In this document: piece after piece, positions 45,154-53,891 of the stretch
Numbering within the stretch: the stretch's first letter is position 1
How the letters are laid out: each line of letters begins with the position of its first letter
Source of the DNA: Burkholderia seminalis DSM 23518
Lineage (GTDB): Bacteria; Pseudomonadota; Gammaproteobacteria; Burkholderiales; Burkholderiaceae
Assembly (NCBI RefSeq): GCF_902832885.1
Contig: NZ_CADFDK010000012.1
Span: 58,588 to 122,587 of the forward strand
Length of the DNA stretch: 64,000 bases
Direction of reading: 5' to 3'
Position numbers and translations under genes: made by a program
Notes under the pieces: generated by a model
Seen by the model: only the letters and a program-made list of their open reading frames with translations
Database searches by the model: none
Told to the model about the DNA's origin: nothing

Positions 45154-46173
45154 ATGGGTACGACCATTCGCGATGTGGCGCGAGCGGCAGAGGTCTCGAT
45201 CGGCACCGTCTCGCGCGCGCTGAAGAACCAGCCGGGCCTGTCCGAAGCCACGCGGGCGCGGATCGTCGAGATCGCGCAGCGGCTCGGCTACGATCCCGCG
45301 CAGTTGCGGCCGCGCATCCGCCGGCTCACCTTCCTGCTGCATCGCCAGCACAACCGCTTTCCCGCCAGCCCGTTCTTCTCGCACGTGCTGCACGGCGTCG
45401 AGGACGCGTGCCGCGAGCGCGGCATCGTGCCGACGCTGCTCACGGTCGGTCCGAACGACGACGTGCTGCGCCAGATGCGCCCGCACGCGCCCGACGCGAT
45501 CGCGGTGGCCGGCTTCATCGAGCCCGAGACGATCGAGGCGCTCGCCGCGACCGGCCGGCCGCTCGTGCTGATCGACCTGTGGGCGCCCGGGCTGCGCTCG
45601 GTCAACATCGACAACGCGACGGGCGCCGCGCTCGCGATGCGCCACCTGCTCGCCACCGGCCGCACGCGGATCGCGTTCATCGGCGGCTCGCCCGCGCACT
45701 ACAGCATCGCGCAGCGCGCGATCGGCTACCGGCGCGCGTTCTTCGAAGCCGGGCGGCTGTTCGACCCCGCGTACGAAGTGACGATCGACGCGGGGCTCGA
45801 TCCCGACACGGGCGCCGCGCGCGCGATGGAGCAACTGCTCGACGCGCCGGGCCCGCGCCCCGAAGCCGTGTTCGCGTACAACGACGCGGCCGCGCTCGCC
45901 GCGCAGCGCGTGTGCACCGCGCGCGGCCTGCGGATTCCGGACGACATCGCGATCGTCGGCTTCGACAACATCCCGGCCGCCGCGCACGCGAGCCCGCCGC
46001 TCACGACGCTGTCGGTCGACAAGGAGGCGCTCGGCCGCCGCGGCGTCGAGCTGCTGCTCGCCGAGTCGCCCGAGCGCACCGAGATCTCCCTGCCCGTCGA
46101 GCTGATCGTGCGGGCCAGCAGCCAGCCCGCCGGCTCGCCGGCACTCGATACCGCAACGGTCACCGAATCATGA
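45154..46173 (+). CDS. LacI-family transcriptional regulator
   Basis: The 339-residue repressor has the LacI helix-turn-helix (TTIRDVARAAEVSIGTVSRAL at residues 3-23, shown here as key span) and hinge, then a periplasmic-binding-protein-like domain (FFSHVLHGVEDA, SVNIDNATGAALAMRHLL, FAYNDAAALAAQRV, IAIVGFDNIPAAAHASPPLTTL). Its TGA overlaps the ATG of the isomerase gene, so it heads the operon and likely autoregulates it in response to a sugar from the same pathway. Confidence 0.93.
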   Translation: MGTTIRDVARAAEVSIGTVSRALKNQPGLSEATRARIVEIAQRLGYDPAQLRPRIRRLTFLLHRQHNRFPASPFFSHVLHGVEDACRERGIVPTLLTVGPNDDVLRQMRPHAPDAIAVAGFIEPETIEALAATGRPLVLIDLWAPGLRSVNIDNATGAALAMRHLLATGRTRIAFIGGSPAHYSIAQRAIGYRRAFFEAGRLFDPAYEVTIDAGLDPDTGAARAMEQLLDAPGPRPEAVFAYNDAAALAAQRVCTARGLRIPDDIAIVGFDNIPAAAHASPPLTTLSVDKEALGRRGVELLLAESPERTEISLPVELIVRASSQPAGSPALDTATVTES

Positions 46174-47450
46174 ACATGCCCCCGGTCCAACCCTGTACGG
46201 CCGCACCGGCCGCCCACACGCCAGACGCACCGTTCGTCGCGAGCTTCCGCGATCCGTCGTTCCTGCTGTCGCACATCGAGGACACGCTGCGCTTCTACGC
46301 GACGAACGCATTCGACCCGACGGGCGGCTTCTACCATTACTTCCGCGACGACGGCAGCATCTACAACCGCACGTCGCGCCACCTCGTCAGCAGTTGCCGG
46401 TTCGTCTTCAACTACGCGATGGCGTACCGGCATTTCGGCGACCCGCGCCACCTGGAATACGCGCGCCACGGGCTGCGCTTCCTGCGCGACGCGCACTGGG
46501 ACGACGAACTGCAGGGCTACGACTGGGAACTCGACTGGCGCGACGGCGGCAAGCGCGCGACGCTCGACGGCACGCGCCACTGCTACGGGCTCGCGTTCGT
46601 GCTGCTCGCGGCCGCGCATGCGACGATGGCCGGCATCGACGAGGCGCGCCCGCTGATCGCCGCGACCTACGACCTGGCCGAGCACCGCTTCTGGGATGCG
46701 GCCGCGGGCCTGTACGCGGACGATGCGACGCCGAACTGGATCGTGTCGTCGTACCGCGGCCAGAACGCGAACATGCACATGACCGAGGCGCTGCTCGCGG
46801 CGTACGAGGCGACCGGCCACCTCACATACCTCGATCGCGCGGAAAAGCTCGCGAGCCACGTCACGCAGCGCCAGGCCGCGCTGTCGGGCGGGCTCGTGTG
46901 GGAGCACTACCATGCGGACTGGTCGGTCGACTGGGATTACAACAAGGAAGACAGCTCGAACATCTTCCGCCCGTGGGGCTTCCAGCCCGGACACCAGACC
47001 GAATGGGCGAAACTGCTGCTGATCCTCGAACGGCACCGCCCGCTCGACTGGCTCGTGCCGCGCGCGGCCGAGCTGTTCGACGCGGCGCTCACGCATGCGT
47101 GGGACGCCGACCACGGCGGCCTGTACTACGGTTTCGGCCCCGACTTCACGATCTGCGACCACAACAAGTACTTCTGGGTGCAGGCCGAAACCTTCGCGGC
47201 GGCCGCGATGCTCGGCGCGCGCACCGGCAGCGAGCGCTTCTGGGACTGGTACGACGAGATCTGGCGCTACAGCTGGGCCCATTTCGTCGATCACCGCTAC
47301 GGCGCGTGGTACCGGATCCTCACCTGCGACAACCGCAAGTACAGCGACGAGAAGAGCCCGGCCGGCAAGACCGACTATCACACGATGGGCGCGTGCTACG
47401 ACGTGCTCGCGACGCTCGCGCGCGCGCAACGCGGCGAACCGACGCAATGA
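46170..47450 (+). CDS. AGE-family sugar isomerase/epimerase (mannose isomerase-like)
   Basis: The 426-residue (alpha/alpha)6-barrel protein belongs to the N-acylglucosamine 2-epimerase family, which also contains D-mannose isomerases (YihS/ManI). Visible motifs are GGFYHYFRDDGS, HLVSSCRFVFNYA, YGLAFVLLAAAHA, NANMHMTEALLAAYEAT with a catalytic-type His, FRPWGFQPGHQTEWAKLLL and DYHTMGACYD. Coupling to a fructokinase-like gene and absence of N-acetylmannosamine genes favour aldose-ketose isomerisation (mannose to fructose). ATGA overlaps on both sides. Confidence 0.9.
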   Translation: MNMPPVQPCTAAPAAHTPDAPFVASFRDPSFLLSHIEDTLRFYATNAFDPTGGFYHYFRDDGSIYNRTSRHLVSSCRFVFNYAMAYRHFGDPRHLEYARHGLRFLRDAHWDDELQGYDWELDWRDGGKRATLDGTRHCYGLAFVLLAAAHATMAGIDEARPLIAATYDLAEHRFWDAAAGLYADDATPNWIVSSYRGQNANMHMTEALLAAYEATGHLTYLDRAEKLASHVTQRQAALSGGLVWEHYHADWSVDWDYNKEDSSNIFRPWGFQPGHQTEWAKLLLILERHRPLDWLVPRAAELFDAALTHAWDADHGGLYYGFGPDFTICDHNKYFWVQAETFAAAAMLGARTGSERFWDWYDEIWRYSWAHFVDHRYGAWYRILTCDNRKYSDEKSPAGKTDYHTMGACYDVLATLARAQRGEPTQ

Positions 47451-48355
47451 GCGGCGGCACGTTTCCGGCTTTCGTGTCGGCGGGCGACATCCTGACCGAC
47501 ATGGTGCGCGCGGGCGATGCGCAATGGACCTCGGTGCCGGGCGGCGCCGGCTGGAACGTCGCACGCGCGGTCGCGCGGCTCGGCGTGCCGAGCGCGCTCG
47601 CGGGTTCGATCGGCGAAGACTGCTTCTCCGACGAACTGTGGCGCACGAGCGAAGCGGCCGGGCTCGACCTGCGCTTCCTGCAGCGGGTCGCGCGGCCGCC
47701 GCTGCTCGCGATCGTCCACGAGACCCGCCCGCCCGCCTATTTCTTCATCGGCGAAGCGAGTGCCGATCTCGCGTTCGATCCCGCACGGCTGCCGGCCGGC
47801 TGGGCCGACCACGTGAAATGGGCGCATTTCGGCTGCATCAGCCTCGTGCGCGAACCGCTCGCGGGCACGCTGGCCGCGCTGGCAGCCGAGCTGCACGCGC
47901 GCGGCGTGAAGATCAGCTTCGATCCGAACGTCCGGAACCTGATGACGGACGCGTACCGGCCGACGCTCGAGAAGATGGCCGCGCTCGCCGACCTGATCAA
48001 GGTATCCGACGAGGACCTGCGGCACCTGTTCGGCGGCGACGGCCCCGATGCGATCGCGGCGGTGCGCGCGCTGAACCCGCGCGCGGCCGTGCTCGTCACG
48101 CGCGGCGCGCAGGCGGCGACGCTCTACGCGGGCGGCGACGTGCTCGAGGCCAGCCCGCCGCGCGTCGAGGTGGCCGATACCGTCGGCGCGGGCGATGCGT
48201 CGATCGGCGGCCTGCTGTTCAGCCTGATGGCCGCCCCGCAGCGGTCGTGGCGCGAGCATCTCGTGTTCGCGCTGGCGGCGGGCGCCGCCGCGTGCCGGCA
48301 TACGGGCGCGCACGCGCCGACGCTCGACGAGGTCGTCGCGCTGATCGAGCGCTGA
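47447..48355 (+). CDS. PfkB-family carbohydrate kinase (fructokinase-like)
   Basis: The 302-residue cytoplasmic sugar kinase has PGGAGWNVARAVARLG (substrate-binding Gly-Gly-Asn type) at about residues 31-46, ISFDPNVRNLM, LIKVSDEDLRHLF and the PfkB signature DTVGAGDASIGGLL with the catalytic Asp. Together with the isomerase it would turn mannose into fructose-6-phosphate. Starts ATGA-coupled to the isomerase gene. No dedicated transporter is visible in the operon. Confidence 0.92.
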   Translation: MSGGTFPAFVSAGDILTDMVRAGDAQWTSVPGGAGWNVARAVARLGVPSALAGSIGEDCFSDELWRTSEAAGLDLRFLQRVARPPLLAIVHETRPPAYFFIGEASADLAFDPARLPAGWADHVKWAHFGCISLVREPLAGTLAALAAELHARGVKISFDPNVRNLMTDAYRPTLEKMAALADLIKVSDEDLRHLFGGDGPDAIAAVRALNPRAAVLVTRGAQAATLYAGGDVLEASPPRVEVADTVGAGDASIGGLLFSLMAAPQRSWREHLVFALAAGAAACRHTGAHAPTLDEVVALIER

Positions 48356-48363
48356 TAGCGGGA

Positions 48364-48403
48364 CGGTGACCGGCCGCCGCGACCGGACGCCGTTCGGTCA
48401 CCG
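48364..48403 (+). terminator. Possible terminator after the sugar operon
   Basis: CGGTGACCG / CGGTCACCG make a perfect 9-bp stem around a 22-base loop shortly after the kinase stop. No T-run. Confidence 0.35.
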
Positions 48404-48468
48404 ATAAGCGACGCTGTACATGCTGCGCCGCAGTGCTACGATGAAGTGTCCTTTTGCGGGAGAGCACG

Positions 48469-48690
48469 ATGGACACGAACACGTTCACGAAAGGCATCTA
48501 CACGGCCAAGGCGCATACCCAGCATGCGGGCAACGGGCAGTTTCAGGGTTACGTGATCCTCTCGCGCGACGACGGGGACGACACCGAGAACACACGTTAC
48601 GACGTCCACTCGACGAGCCCCAGCGAGGAAGAAGCGTTCGACGAGGCGAAGGCGCTCGCGCACCGGATCCTCGGCGAGATCGAGCTGTAG
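48469..48690 (+). CDS. Small hypothetical protein
   Basis: The 73-residue acidic protein reads MDTNTFTKGIYTAKAHTQHA at its start, then GQFQGYVILSRDDGDDTENTRYDVH and SEEEAFDEAKALAHRILGEIE. GGGAGAG precedes the ATG. It resembles conserved small Burkholderia proteins with the layout beta-strand, beta-strand, helix; no function is known. The gene at 56253 has a similar length and layout (FDTEDEAREAGLEWARAWID) and may be a distant relative. Confidence 0.75.
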   Translation: MDTNTFTKGIYTAKAHTQHAGNGQFQGYVILSRDDGDDTENTRYDVHSTSPSEEEAFDEAKALAHRILGEIEL

Positions 48691-48716
48691 CGCGCGCCCC
48701 CTCTTTCAGGCGCGGC

Positions 48717-48911
48717 TCAGAGCAGCCGCGCCACCATCGACAGCAGCATCGTCAGCACCAGCGTCGACATGAACGGGAACGGGTAGCGCCGCCCGCCGAG
48801 CGTCAGCGTGACGTCGCCCGGCATCCGCCCGATGCCGAGCTTGCCGAGCCACGGCCAGCAGCGCGTCAGGATCATCACCGCGATGAACGTCGTCAGCAGC
48901 CAGCGCAGCAT
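48717..48911 (-). CDS. DUF2905 family membrane protein
   Basis: The 64-residue protein has a first membrane helix (LRWLLTTFIAVMIL), the DUF2905 core GRMPGDVTLTLGGRRYPFPF and a second membrane helix to the C-terminus. Function unknown. It follows the MidA-type methyltransferase gene in the same direction with a 12-base gap and is probably cotranscribed. Confidence 0.9.
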   Translation of the reverse strand: MLRWLLTTFIAVMILTRCWPWLGKLGIGRMPGDVTLTLGGRRYPFPFMSTLVLTMLLSMVARLL

Positions 48912-48923
48912 GTCCGCCCTCGC

Positions 48924-50114
48924 TCAAAGCGCGTGCGAGCGGTCGCCGCGCGCGAACGCGTCGAGCGTGCCGTCGATGCCGCGCGAAAACGCGATCACCT
49001 TGAACAGCTCGCCCATCTCCGCTTCCGAGATCAGCTTCTGCACCGCGTTCGCGGCCGGCAGGAACGCGCGGATGTCGGACGGATCGATCGCGGCCAGCGC
49101 GTCGGTGATGCCGGCGTTCAGCAGGAAGCGCGCCTGCGACGTGTAGCCGAGCAGGTCGGCGCCGGTCGCGACGGCCGCGTCGTAGATGCCGGTGAATTCG
49201 ACGTGCGCGGTGATGTCCTGCAGCCCCGGGTACAGGAACGGGTCGTCGTGCGCCTGGTGGCGGTAGTGGCACATCAGCGTGCCGCGGTCGCGCTGCGGAT
49301 GGTAGTACTCGTGCGCCGGAAAGCCGTAGTCGACCAGCAGCACCGCGCCGCGCGCGAGCATCGTGCAGACGGTGCGCGTGAACGCCAGCGCGGCCTCGTG
49401 CGTCTCGGTCACGTAGCCGTCGCCGACGTCGAGCCCCGCGAGCGCCGGCGGCAGGCCGGCCGCGTCGGCGGGCCGGTCGTCGAACACGAACGCCTGGCGC
49501 GCGTCAAGCGCGACGCCGCGCTCGTGCCACGCGCCGCCCGCCTTCGCGAACAGCCGCACCGGCATCGCGTCGAGCACCTCGTTGCCGACCACGACGCCGT
49601 CGAACCGCTCGGGCAGCGCGTCGAGCCAGCGCACCTTCGCGGCCAGCGCCGGCGCGGCGGCCGCGATCGTGTCGCGCTGCCGTTCGCGCAGTTCGCCGGA
49701 CAGGTCGACGATCAGGTATTCGTCGAGTTCGACGCGCTGCGCGTCGAGGGCGGCGAGCAGCCCGGCCGCGAGCTTACCCGTGCCCGCGCCGAATTCCATC
49801 ACGCGGCGCGTGTCACTCGCCGCGAGCGCCTGCGCGACCGGTTGCGCGAGCGTTTGCGCGAACAGCGGCGACAGCTCCGGTGCGGTGACGAAATCGCTGC
49901 CGTCGTCGGCGCGGCGCCCGAACTTGCGGGCGCCGCCGCTGTAATAGCCGAGGCCGGGCGCATACAGCGCGCGCTCCATGAAGCGGTCGAACGGCAGCCA
50001 GCCGCCGGCCGCCGCGATCTCGTCGCGCAGTTGCGCGGCAAGGGTTTCGGACTGCGCGAGCGCGTCGGGGCCGGGAGCAGGTAAACTAGCGGGTTCGTGA
50101 GCTTTCGGGTTCAT
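48924..50114 (-). CDS. MidA-family SAM-dependent methyltransferase (NDUFAF7-like)
   Basis: The 396-residue protein has the MidA/DUF185 features: GWLPFDRFMERALYAPGLGYYSGG, DFVTAPELSPLFAQTLA, a SAM-binding loop MEFGAGTGKLAAGLL (about residues 105-120), VVGNEVLDAMPV and LVDYGFPAHEYYHPQRDRGTLMCHYRH. Its mitochondrial relative methylates an arginine in a complex I subunit; a like role at NADH dehydrogenase in bacteria is inference. Start at 50114 chosen at the ATG giving MNPKAHEP; the frame is open further but overlaps the divergent SDR gene. Confidence 0.9.
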   Translation of the reverse strand: MNPKAHEPASLPAPGPDALAQSETLAAQLRDEIAAAGGWLPFDRFMERALYAPGLGYYSGGARKFGRRADDGSDFVTAPELSPLFAQTLAQPVAQALAASDTRRVMEFGAGTGKLAAGLLAALDAQRVELDEYLIVDLSGELRERQRDTIAAAAPALAAKVRWLDALPERFDGVVVGNEVLDAMPVRLFAKAGGAWHERGVALDARQAFVFDDRPADAAGLPPALAGLDVGDGYVTETHEAALAFTRTVCTMLARGAVLLVDYGFPAHEYYHPQRDRGTLMCHYRHQAHDDPFLYPGLQDITAHVEFTGIYDAAVATGADLLGYTSQARFLLNAGITDALAAIDPSDIRAFLPAANAVQKLISEAEMGELFKVIAFSRGIDGTLDAFARGDRSHAL

Positions 50115-50127
50115 CCCGGCATTGTAA

Positions 50128-50871
50128 ATGACCGTTTCAGCCGATACGTCGACCCCGCGCGTGGTGCTCGTCACGGGCGCCCTGGGCAGCGCGGCCGACG
50201 CCGCGTCGATCGGCCGCGCGCTCGCGACGGGGTTCGCCCGCCGCGGCTGGGACGTCGCGCTGCAGCGCGGCCAGGGCGCGCCGCGCGCGGCCGCCGATGC
50301 GCTCGTCGCCGACGTCGCCGCGCTCGGCCGCCGCGCGGTCGTGCTGGACGCCGATCTGGCCCTGGAAACCGATGCGGCCGCGCTCGTCGCCGCGTGCGGC
50401 GAAGCGCTCGGCCGGCCCGCGTGCGCGGTGTTCGTCAGCGCCAGCGCGGGCGCCGACGACGCGCGGACGATCGACGGCGCGTCGCTCGCCGGCGCGCTCG
50501 CGCGCAACGTGACGGCGCCGCTCGCGCTGGCCCGCGCGCTCGCCGATGCGACGCCCGACGCCGCGCGCGAGCATGAAGCGCTGCGCGCGTGCGCGATTCA
50601 CGTGCTGGATCAGGCCCTGTTTCACCCGGCACCGGCGCAGCTGTCGCACGCGCTGATGCAGGCCGCGCTGAACCGCGCGACGTCGGCGCTGGCGCTGGCA
50701 CTCGCGCCGAAGGTGCGGGTCGCGGCGCTCGTGCGCGGTCACGCGCCGCACGCGGACGACATCGCGGCGGCCGCCTGCTATCTCGCGAGCGCGTCCGGCG
50801 TCACGGGCGCGACGCTGACCGTCGACGGCGGCGAGCACCTCGTGCCGCCCGCCGCCGGCCCGAATGAATGA
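50128..50871 (+). CDS. SDR-family protein lacking the usual catalytic Tyr-Lys
   Basis: The 247-residue product looks like a short-chain dehydrogenase: VVLVTGALGSAADAASIGRALA at the N-terminus, RNVTAPLALARALAD in the middle and ASGVTGATLTVDGGEHL at the end. Where SDRs have YxxxK, this reads AQLSHALMQAAL, so the Tyr and Lys are absent, and the nucleotide loop carries an insertion. It sits just upstream of folB, the position often taken by pteridine reductase-like SDRs. Either catalysis has been lost or the protein has another role. Only 13 bases separate it from the divergent methyltransferase gene. Confidence 0.75.
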   Translation: MTVSADTSTPRVVLVTGALGSAADAASIGRALATGFARRGWDVALQRGQGAPRAAADALVADVAALGRRAVVLDADLALETDAAALVAACGEALGRPACAVFVSASAGADDARTIDGASLAGALARNVTAPLALARALADATPDAAREHEALRACAIHVLDQALFHPAPAQLSHALMQAALNRATSALALALAPKVRVAALVRGHAPHADDIAAAACYLASASGVTGATLTVDGGEHLVPPAAGPNE

Positions 50872-50946
50872 ACCGCGCGGGCGCGGCCTGACCGCCGCCG
50901 CCCGCGCCGCTTTGCGTGCGCGCACGCCAATTTGACTGGGACGACC

Positions 50947-51351
50947 ATGTTTTCCGCTCTCCTGCACCCCCGCCTCGCGGATTGCCGCAGGCTCTACCTG
51001 CGCGACTACGAGGTGCACATCAACATCGGGGCCTTCGAACACGAGAAGCGCGGCGAGCAGCGCGTCGTCATCAACGTCGACCTGTTCGTGCCGCTCGCGC
51101 TGTCCACCCCCGTCGACGACCGGCTGCATGAAGTCGTCGACTACGATCTGATGAAGCAGAGCGTCGCGCAATGCGTGGCGCGCGGCCACATCCACCTGCA
51201 GGAAACGCTGTGCGACGCGATCGCCGCGCACCTGCTGGCGCACGACACCGTGCGCGCGGTACGCGTCTGTACCGAGAAACCGGACGCCTATCCGGACTGC
51301 GACGCCGTCGGCGTCGAAGTCTTTCGCATCAAGGACGAGGAGCGCGCATGA
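50947..51351 (+). CDS. folB: Dihydroneopterin aldolase FolB
   Basis: The 134-residue protein shows FolB features: [31 protein letters not shown] (split with the conserved G and E), [27 protein letters not shown] and [22 protein letters not shown]. It converts dihydroneopterin to hydroxymethyl-dihydropterin in folate synthesis. The start at 50947 is preferred over an in-frame GTG/TTG upstream. The TGA overlaps the ttcA ATG. Confidence 0.9.
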   Translation: MFSALLHPRLADCRRLYLRDYEVHINIGAFEHEKRGEQRVVINVDLFVPLALSTPVDDRLHEVVDYDLMKQSVAQCVARGHIHLQETLCDAIAAHLLAHDTVRAVRVCTEKPDAYPDCDAVGVEVFRIKDEERA

Positions 51352-52340
51352 ACGCCCCCCACACGAATGACACGGCGGCCGCGGCCGCCACCCTCGACGA
51401 CGCCGCGCCGGCCGGCCGCCAGGCGCTGACGCGCCGCGAGCAGAAGGAAGCGTACGAGAACAACAAGCTGTACAAGCGGATCGTGCGCCAGGTTGGCCAG
51501 GCGATCGGCGACTACAACATGATCGAGCACGGCGACAAGGTGATGGTGTGCCTGTCGGGCGGCAAGGACAGCTACGCGATGCTCGACGTGCTGCTGCGCC
51601 TGCGCGAGCGCGCGCCGATCGACTTCGACATCGTCGCGGTGAACCTCGACCAGAAGCAGCCGGGCTTCCCCGAGCACGTGCTGCCCGAGTACCTGAAGCA
51701 GGTCGGCGTGCCGTTCCACATCGAGAACCAGGACACCTACAGCATCGTCAAGCGGCTCGTCCCCGAAGGCAAGACGACCTGCTCGCTGTGCTCGCGGCTG
51801 CGCCGCGGGATCCTGTACCGCGTGGCCGGCGAGCTCGGCGCGACCAAGATCGCGCTCGGCCACCATCGCGACGACATCGTGCAGACGCTGCTGCTCAACA
51901 TGTTCTACGGCGGCAAGCTGAAGGGGATGCCGCCGAAGCTGCAGTCGGACGACGGCAAGAACATCGTGATCCGCCCGCTCGCGTACGTGAAGGAAACCGA
52001 TCTCGAGAAATACGCGGAGTTGCGCGAATTTCCGATCATCCCGTGCAACCTGTGCGGCAGCCAGCCGAACCTGAAGCGCGCGGAAATGAAGGCGCTGATC
52101 CGCGAATGGGACAAGCGCTTCCCGGGCCGCGTCGACAACATGTTCAACGCGCTCGCGAAGGTCGTGCCGTCGCACCTGATGGACACGACGCTGTACCCGT
52201 TCCAGTCGCTGCGCGCGACCGGCGAGGCCGATCCGCAAGGCGACATCGCGTTCGACGAGGAACCGTGCGCATCGGGCGACGATACCGCCGCGCCGGGCGC
52301 CGCCCGGCCGATCTCGATCGTCCAGTTCGACGACCTGTAA
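51348..52340 (+). CDS. ttcA: tRNA 2-thiocytidine biosynthesis protein TtcA
   Basis: The 330-residue enzyme thiolates cytidine 32 of certain tRNAs using ATP and an iron-sulfur cluster. It has the PP-loop [13 protein letters not shown] (SGGKDS at residues 70-75), the cysteine pairs CSLC and CNLC that bind the cluster, and [21 protein letters not shown] ~45-residue C-terminal acidic extension is typical of Burkholderia TtcA. ATGA overlap with folB suggests coupling. Confidence 0.95.
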   Translation: MNAPHTNDTAAAAATLDDAAPAGRQALTRREQKEAYENNKLYKRIVRQVGQAIGDYNMIEHGDKVMVCLSGGKDSYAMLDVLLRLRERAPIDFDIVAVNLDQKQPGFPEHVLPEYLKQVGVPFHIENQDTYSIVKRLVPEGKTTCSLCSRLRRGILYRVAGELGATKIALGHHRDDIVQTLLLNMFYGGKLKGMPPKLQSDDGKNIVIRPLAYVKETDLEKYAELREFPIIPCNLCGSQPNLKRAEMKALIREWDKRFPGRVDNMFNALAKVVPSHLMDTTLYPFQSLRATGEADPQGDIAFDEEPCASGDDTAAPGAARPISIVQFDDL

Positions 52341-52357
52341 GCAGGGCCCGAACCCCG

Positions 52358-52426
52358 CCGGAACAAGGGCCCGCGGCCCCTGTTCCGGCGCTGTCGCCCC
52401 GCCGCGACAGGCCCGGAACGGCGGGG
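52358..52426 (+). terminator. Two hairpins between ttcA and glmU
   Basis: The first (52358-52388) pairs CCGGAACA with TGTTCCGG, the second (52397-52426) pairs CCCCGCCG with CGGCGGGG. Neither has a T-run. They may separate the ttcA and glmU transcripts or structure the glmU leader. Confidence 0.4.
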
Positions 52427-52475
52427 GCCGCATGCTAAAATGGACGGCTTCGAACTCCTCAGACAAGTTGGCGCC

Positions 52476-53837
52476 ATGAATATCGTGATTTTGGCGGCAG
52501 GCACCGGCAAGCGCATGCGTTCCGCGCTGCCGAAAGTGCTTCACCCCCTGGCCGGCAGGCCGCTTCTCTCCCACGTCATCGACACCGCGCGCACGCTGCA
52601 GCCGTCCCGGCTGGTCGTCGTCGTCGGTCACGGGGCCGAGCAGGTCGAAGCCGCCGTCGCCGCGCCCGATGTCCAGTTCGCGGTGCAGGCCGAGCAGCTC
52701 GGCACCGGCCACGCGGTGCGCCAGGCCCTGCCGCTCCTCGATCCCGCGCAACCGACGCTCGTGCTGTACGGCGACGTGCCGCTCACGCGCGCGTCGACGC
52801 TGCAGCGCCTCGTCGATGCCGCGCGCGAGGGCCGCTACGGGATTCTGACCGTCACGCTCGACGATCCGACCGGCTATGGCCGCATCGTGCGCGATGCGTC
52901 GGGCTTCGTCACGCGCATCGTCGAGCAGAAGGACGCCTCGCCGGACGAGCTGAGGATCGCCGAGATCAACACGGGCATCATCGTCACGCCGACGGCCCAG
53001 CTGTCGATGTGGCTCGGCGCGCTGAAGAACGAGAACGCGCAGGGCGAGTACTACCTGACCGACGTCGTCGAACTCGCGATCGAGGCCGGCTTCGAGGTCG
53101 TCACGTCGCAGCCCGACGAGGACTGGGAAACGCTCGGCGTCAACAGCAAGGCACAGCTCGCGGAACTCGAGCGGATCCACCAGCGCAACATCGCGGACGC
53201 GCTGCTCGCCGACGGCGTCACGCTCGCCGATCCGGCGCGCCTCGACGTGCGCGGCACGCTGCGCTGCGGCCGCGACGTGTCGATCGACGTGAACTGCGTG
53301 TTCGAAGGCAACGTGACGCTCGCCGACAACGTGACGATCGGCGCGAACTGCGTGATCCGCAACGCGTCGGTCGGCACCGGCACGCGCATCGATGCGTTCA
53401 CGCACATCGACGGCGCCGAGCTCGGCGCGCACACCGTGATCGGCCCGTACGCGCGGCTGCGCCCCGGCGCGCAGCTCGCGGACGAAGCGCACGTCGGCAA
53501 CTTCGTCGAGGTGAAGAACGCGGTGATCGGCCACGGCTCGAAGGCGAACCACCTCACCTACATCGGCGACGCCGACATCGGCGCGCGCGTGAACATCGGC
53601 GCGGGCACGATCACCTGCAACTACGACGGTGCGAACAAGTTCCGCACCGTGATCGAGGACGACGTGTTCGTCGGCTCCGACACGCAGCTCGTCGCGCCCG
53701 TGCGCGTCGGCCGCGGCGTGACGATCGCCGCCGGCACGACGATCTGGAAGGACGTGGCCGACGGCCTGCTCGCGTTGAACGAGAAGACCCAGACCGCGAA
53801 GAGCGGCTACGTCCGCCCGGTCAAGAAGAAGAGCTAA
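52476..53837 (+). CDS. glmU: Bifunctional UDP-N-acetylglucosamine pyrophosphorylase / glucosamine-1-P N-acetyltransferase GlmU
   Basis: The 453-residue enzyme makes UDP-GlcNAc for peptidoglycan and LPS. The N-terminal uridylyltransferase half starts [20 protein letters not shown] and contains [14 protein letters not shown] and the metal Asp; the C-terminal half is a left-handed beta helix with [28 protein letters not shown] and [14 protein letters not shown]. An in-frame ATG 12 codons upstream is disfavoured because MNIVILAAG is the standard start. glmS follows after 54 bases. Confidence 0.97.
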   Translation: MNIVILAAGTGKRMRSALPKVLHPLAGRPLLSHVIDTARTLQPSRLVVVVGHGAEQVEAAVAAPDVQFAVQAEQLGTGHAVRQALPLLDPAQPTLVLYGDVPLTRASTLQRLVDAAREGRYGILTVTLDDPTGYGRIVRDASGFVTRIVEQKDASPDELRIAEINTGIIVTPTAQLSMWLGALKNENAQGEYYLTDVVELAIEAGFEVVTSQPDEDWETLGVNSKAQLAELERIHQRNIADALLADGVTLADPARLDVRGTLRCGRDVSIDVNCVFEGNVTLADNVTIGANCVIRNASVGTGTRIDAFTHIDGAELGAHTVIGPYARLRPGAQLADEAHVGNFVEVKNAVIGHGSKANHLTYIGDADIGARVNIGAGTITCNYDGANKFRTVIEDDVFVGSDTQLVAPVRVGRGVTIAAGTTIWKDVADGLLALNEKTQTAKSGYVRPVKKKS

Positions 53838-53891
53838 ACCTTTTGCGGGTGCCCCGGCGGCGCCCGCGTCGACTTACAGGATTGACCATTC

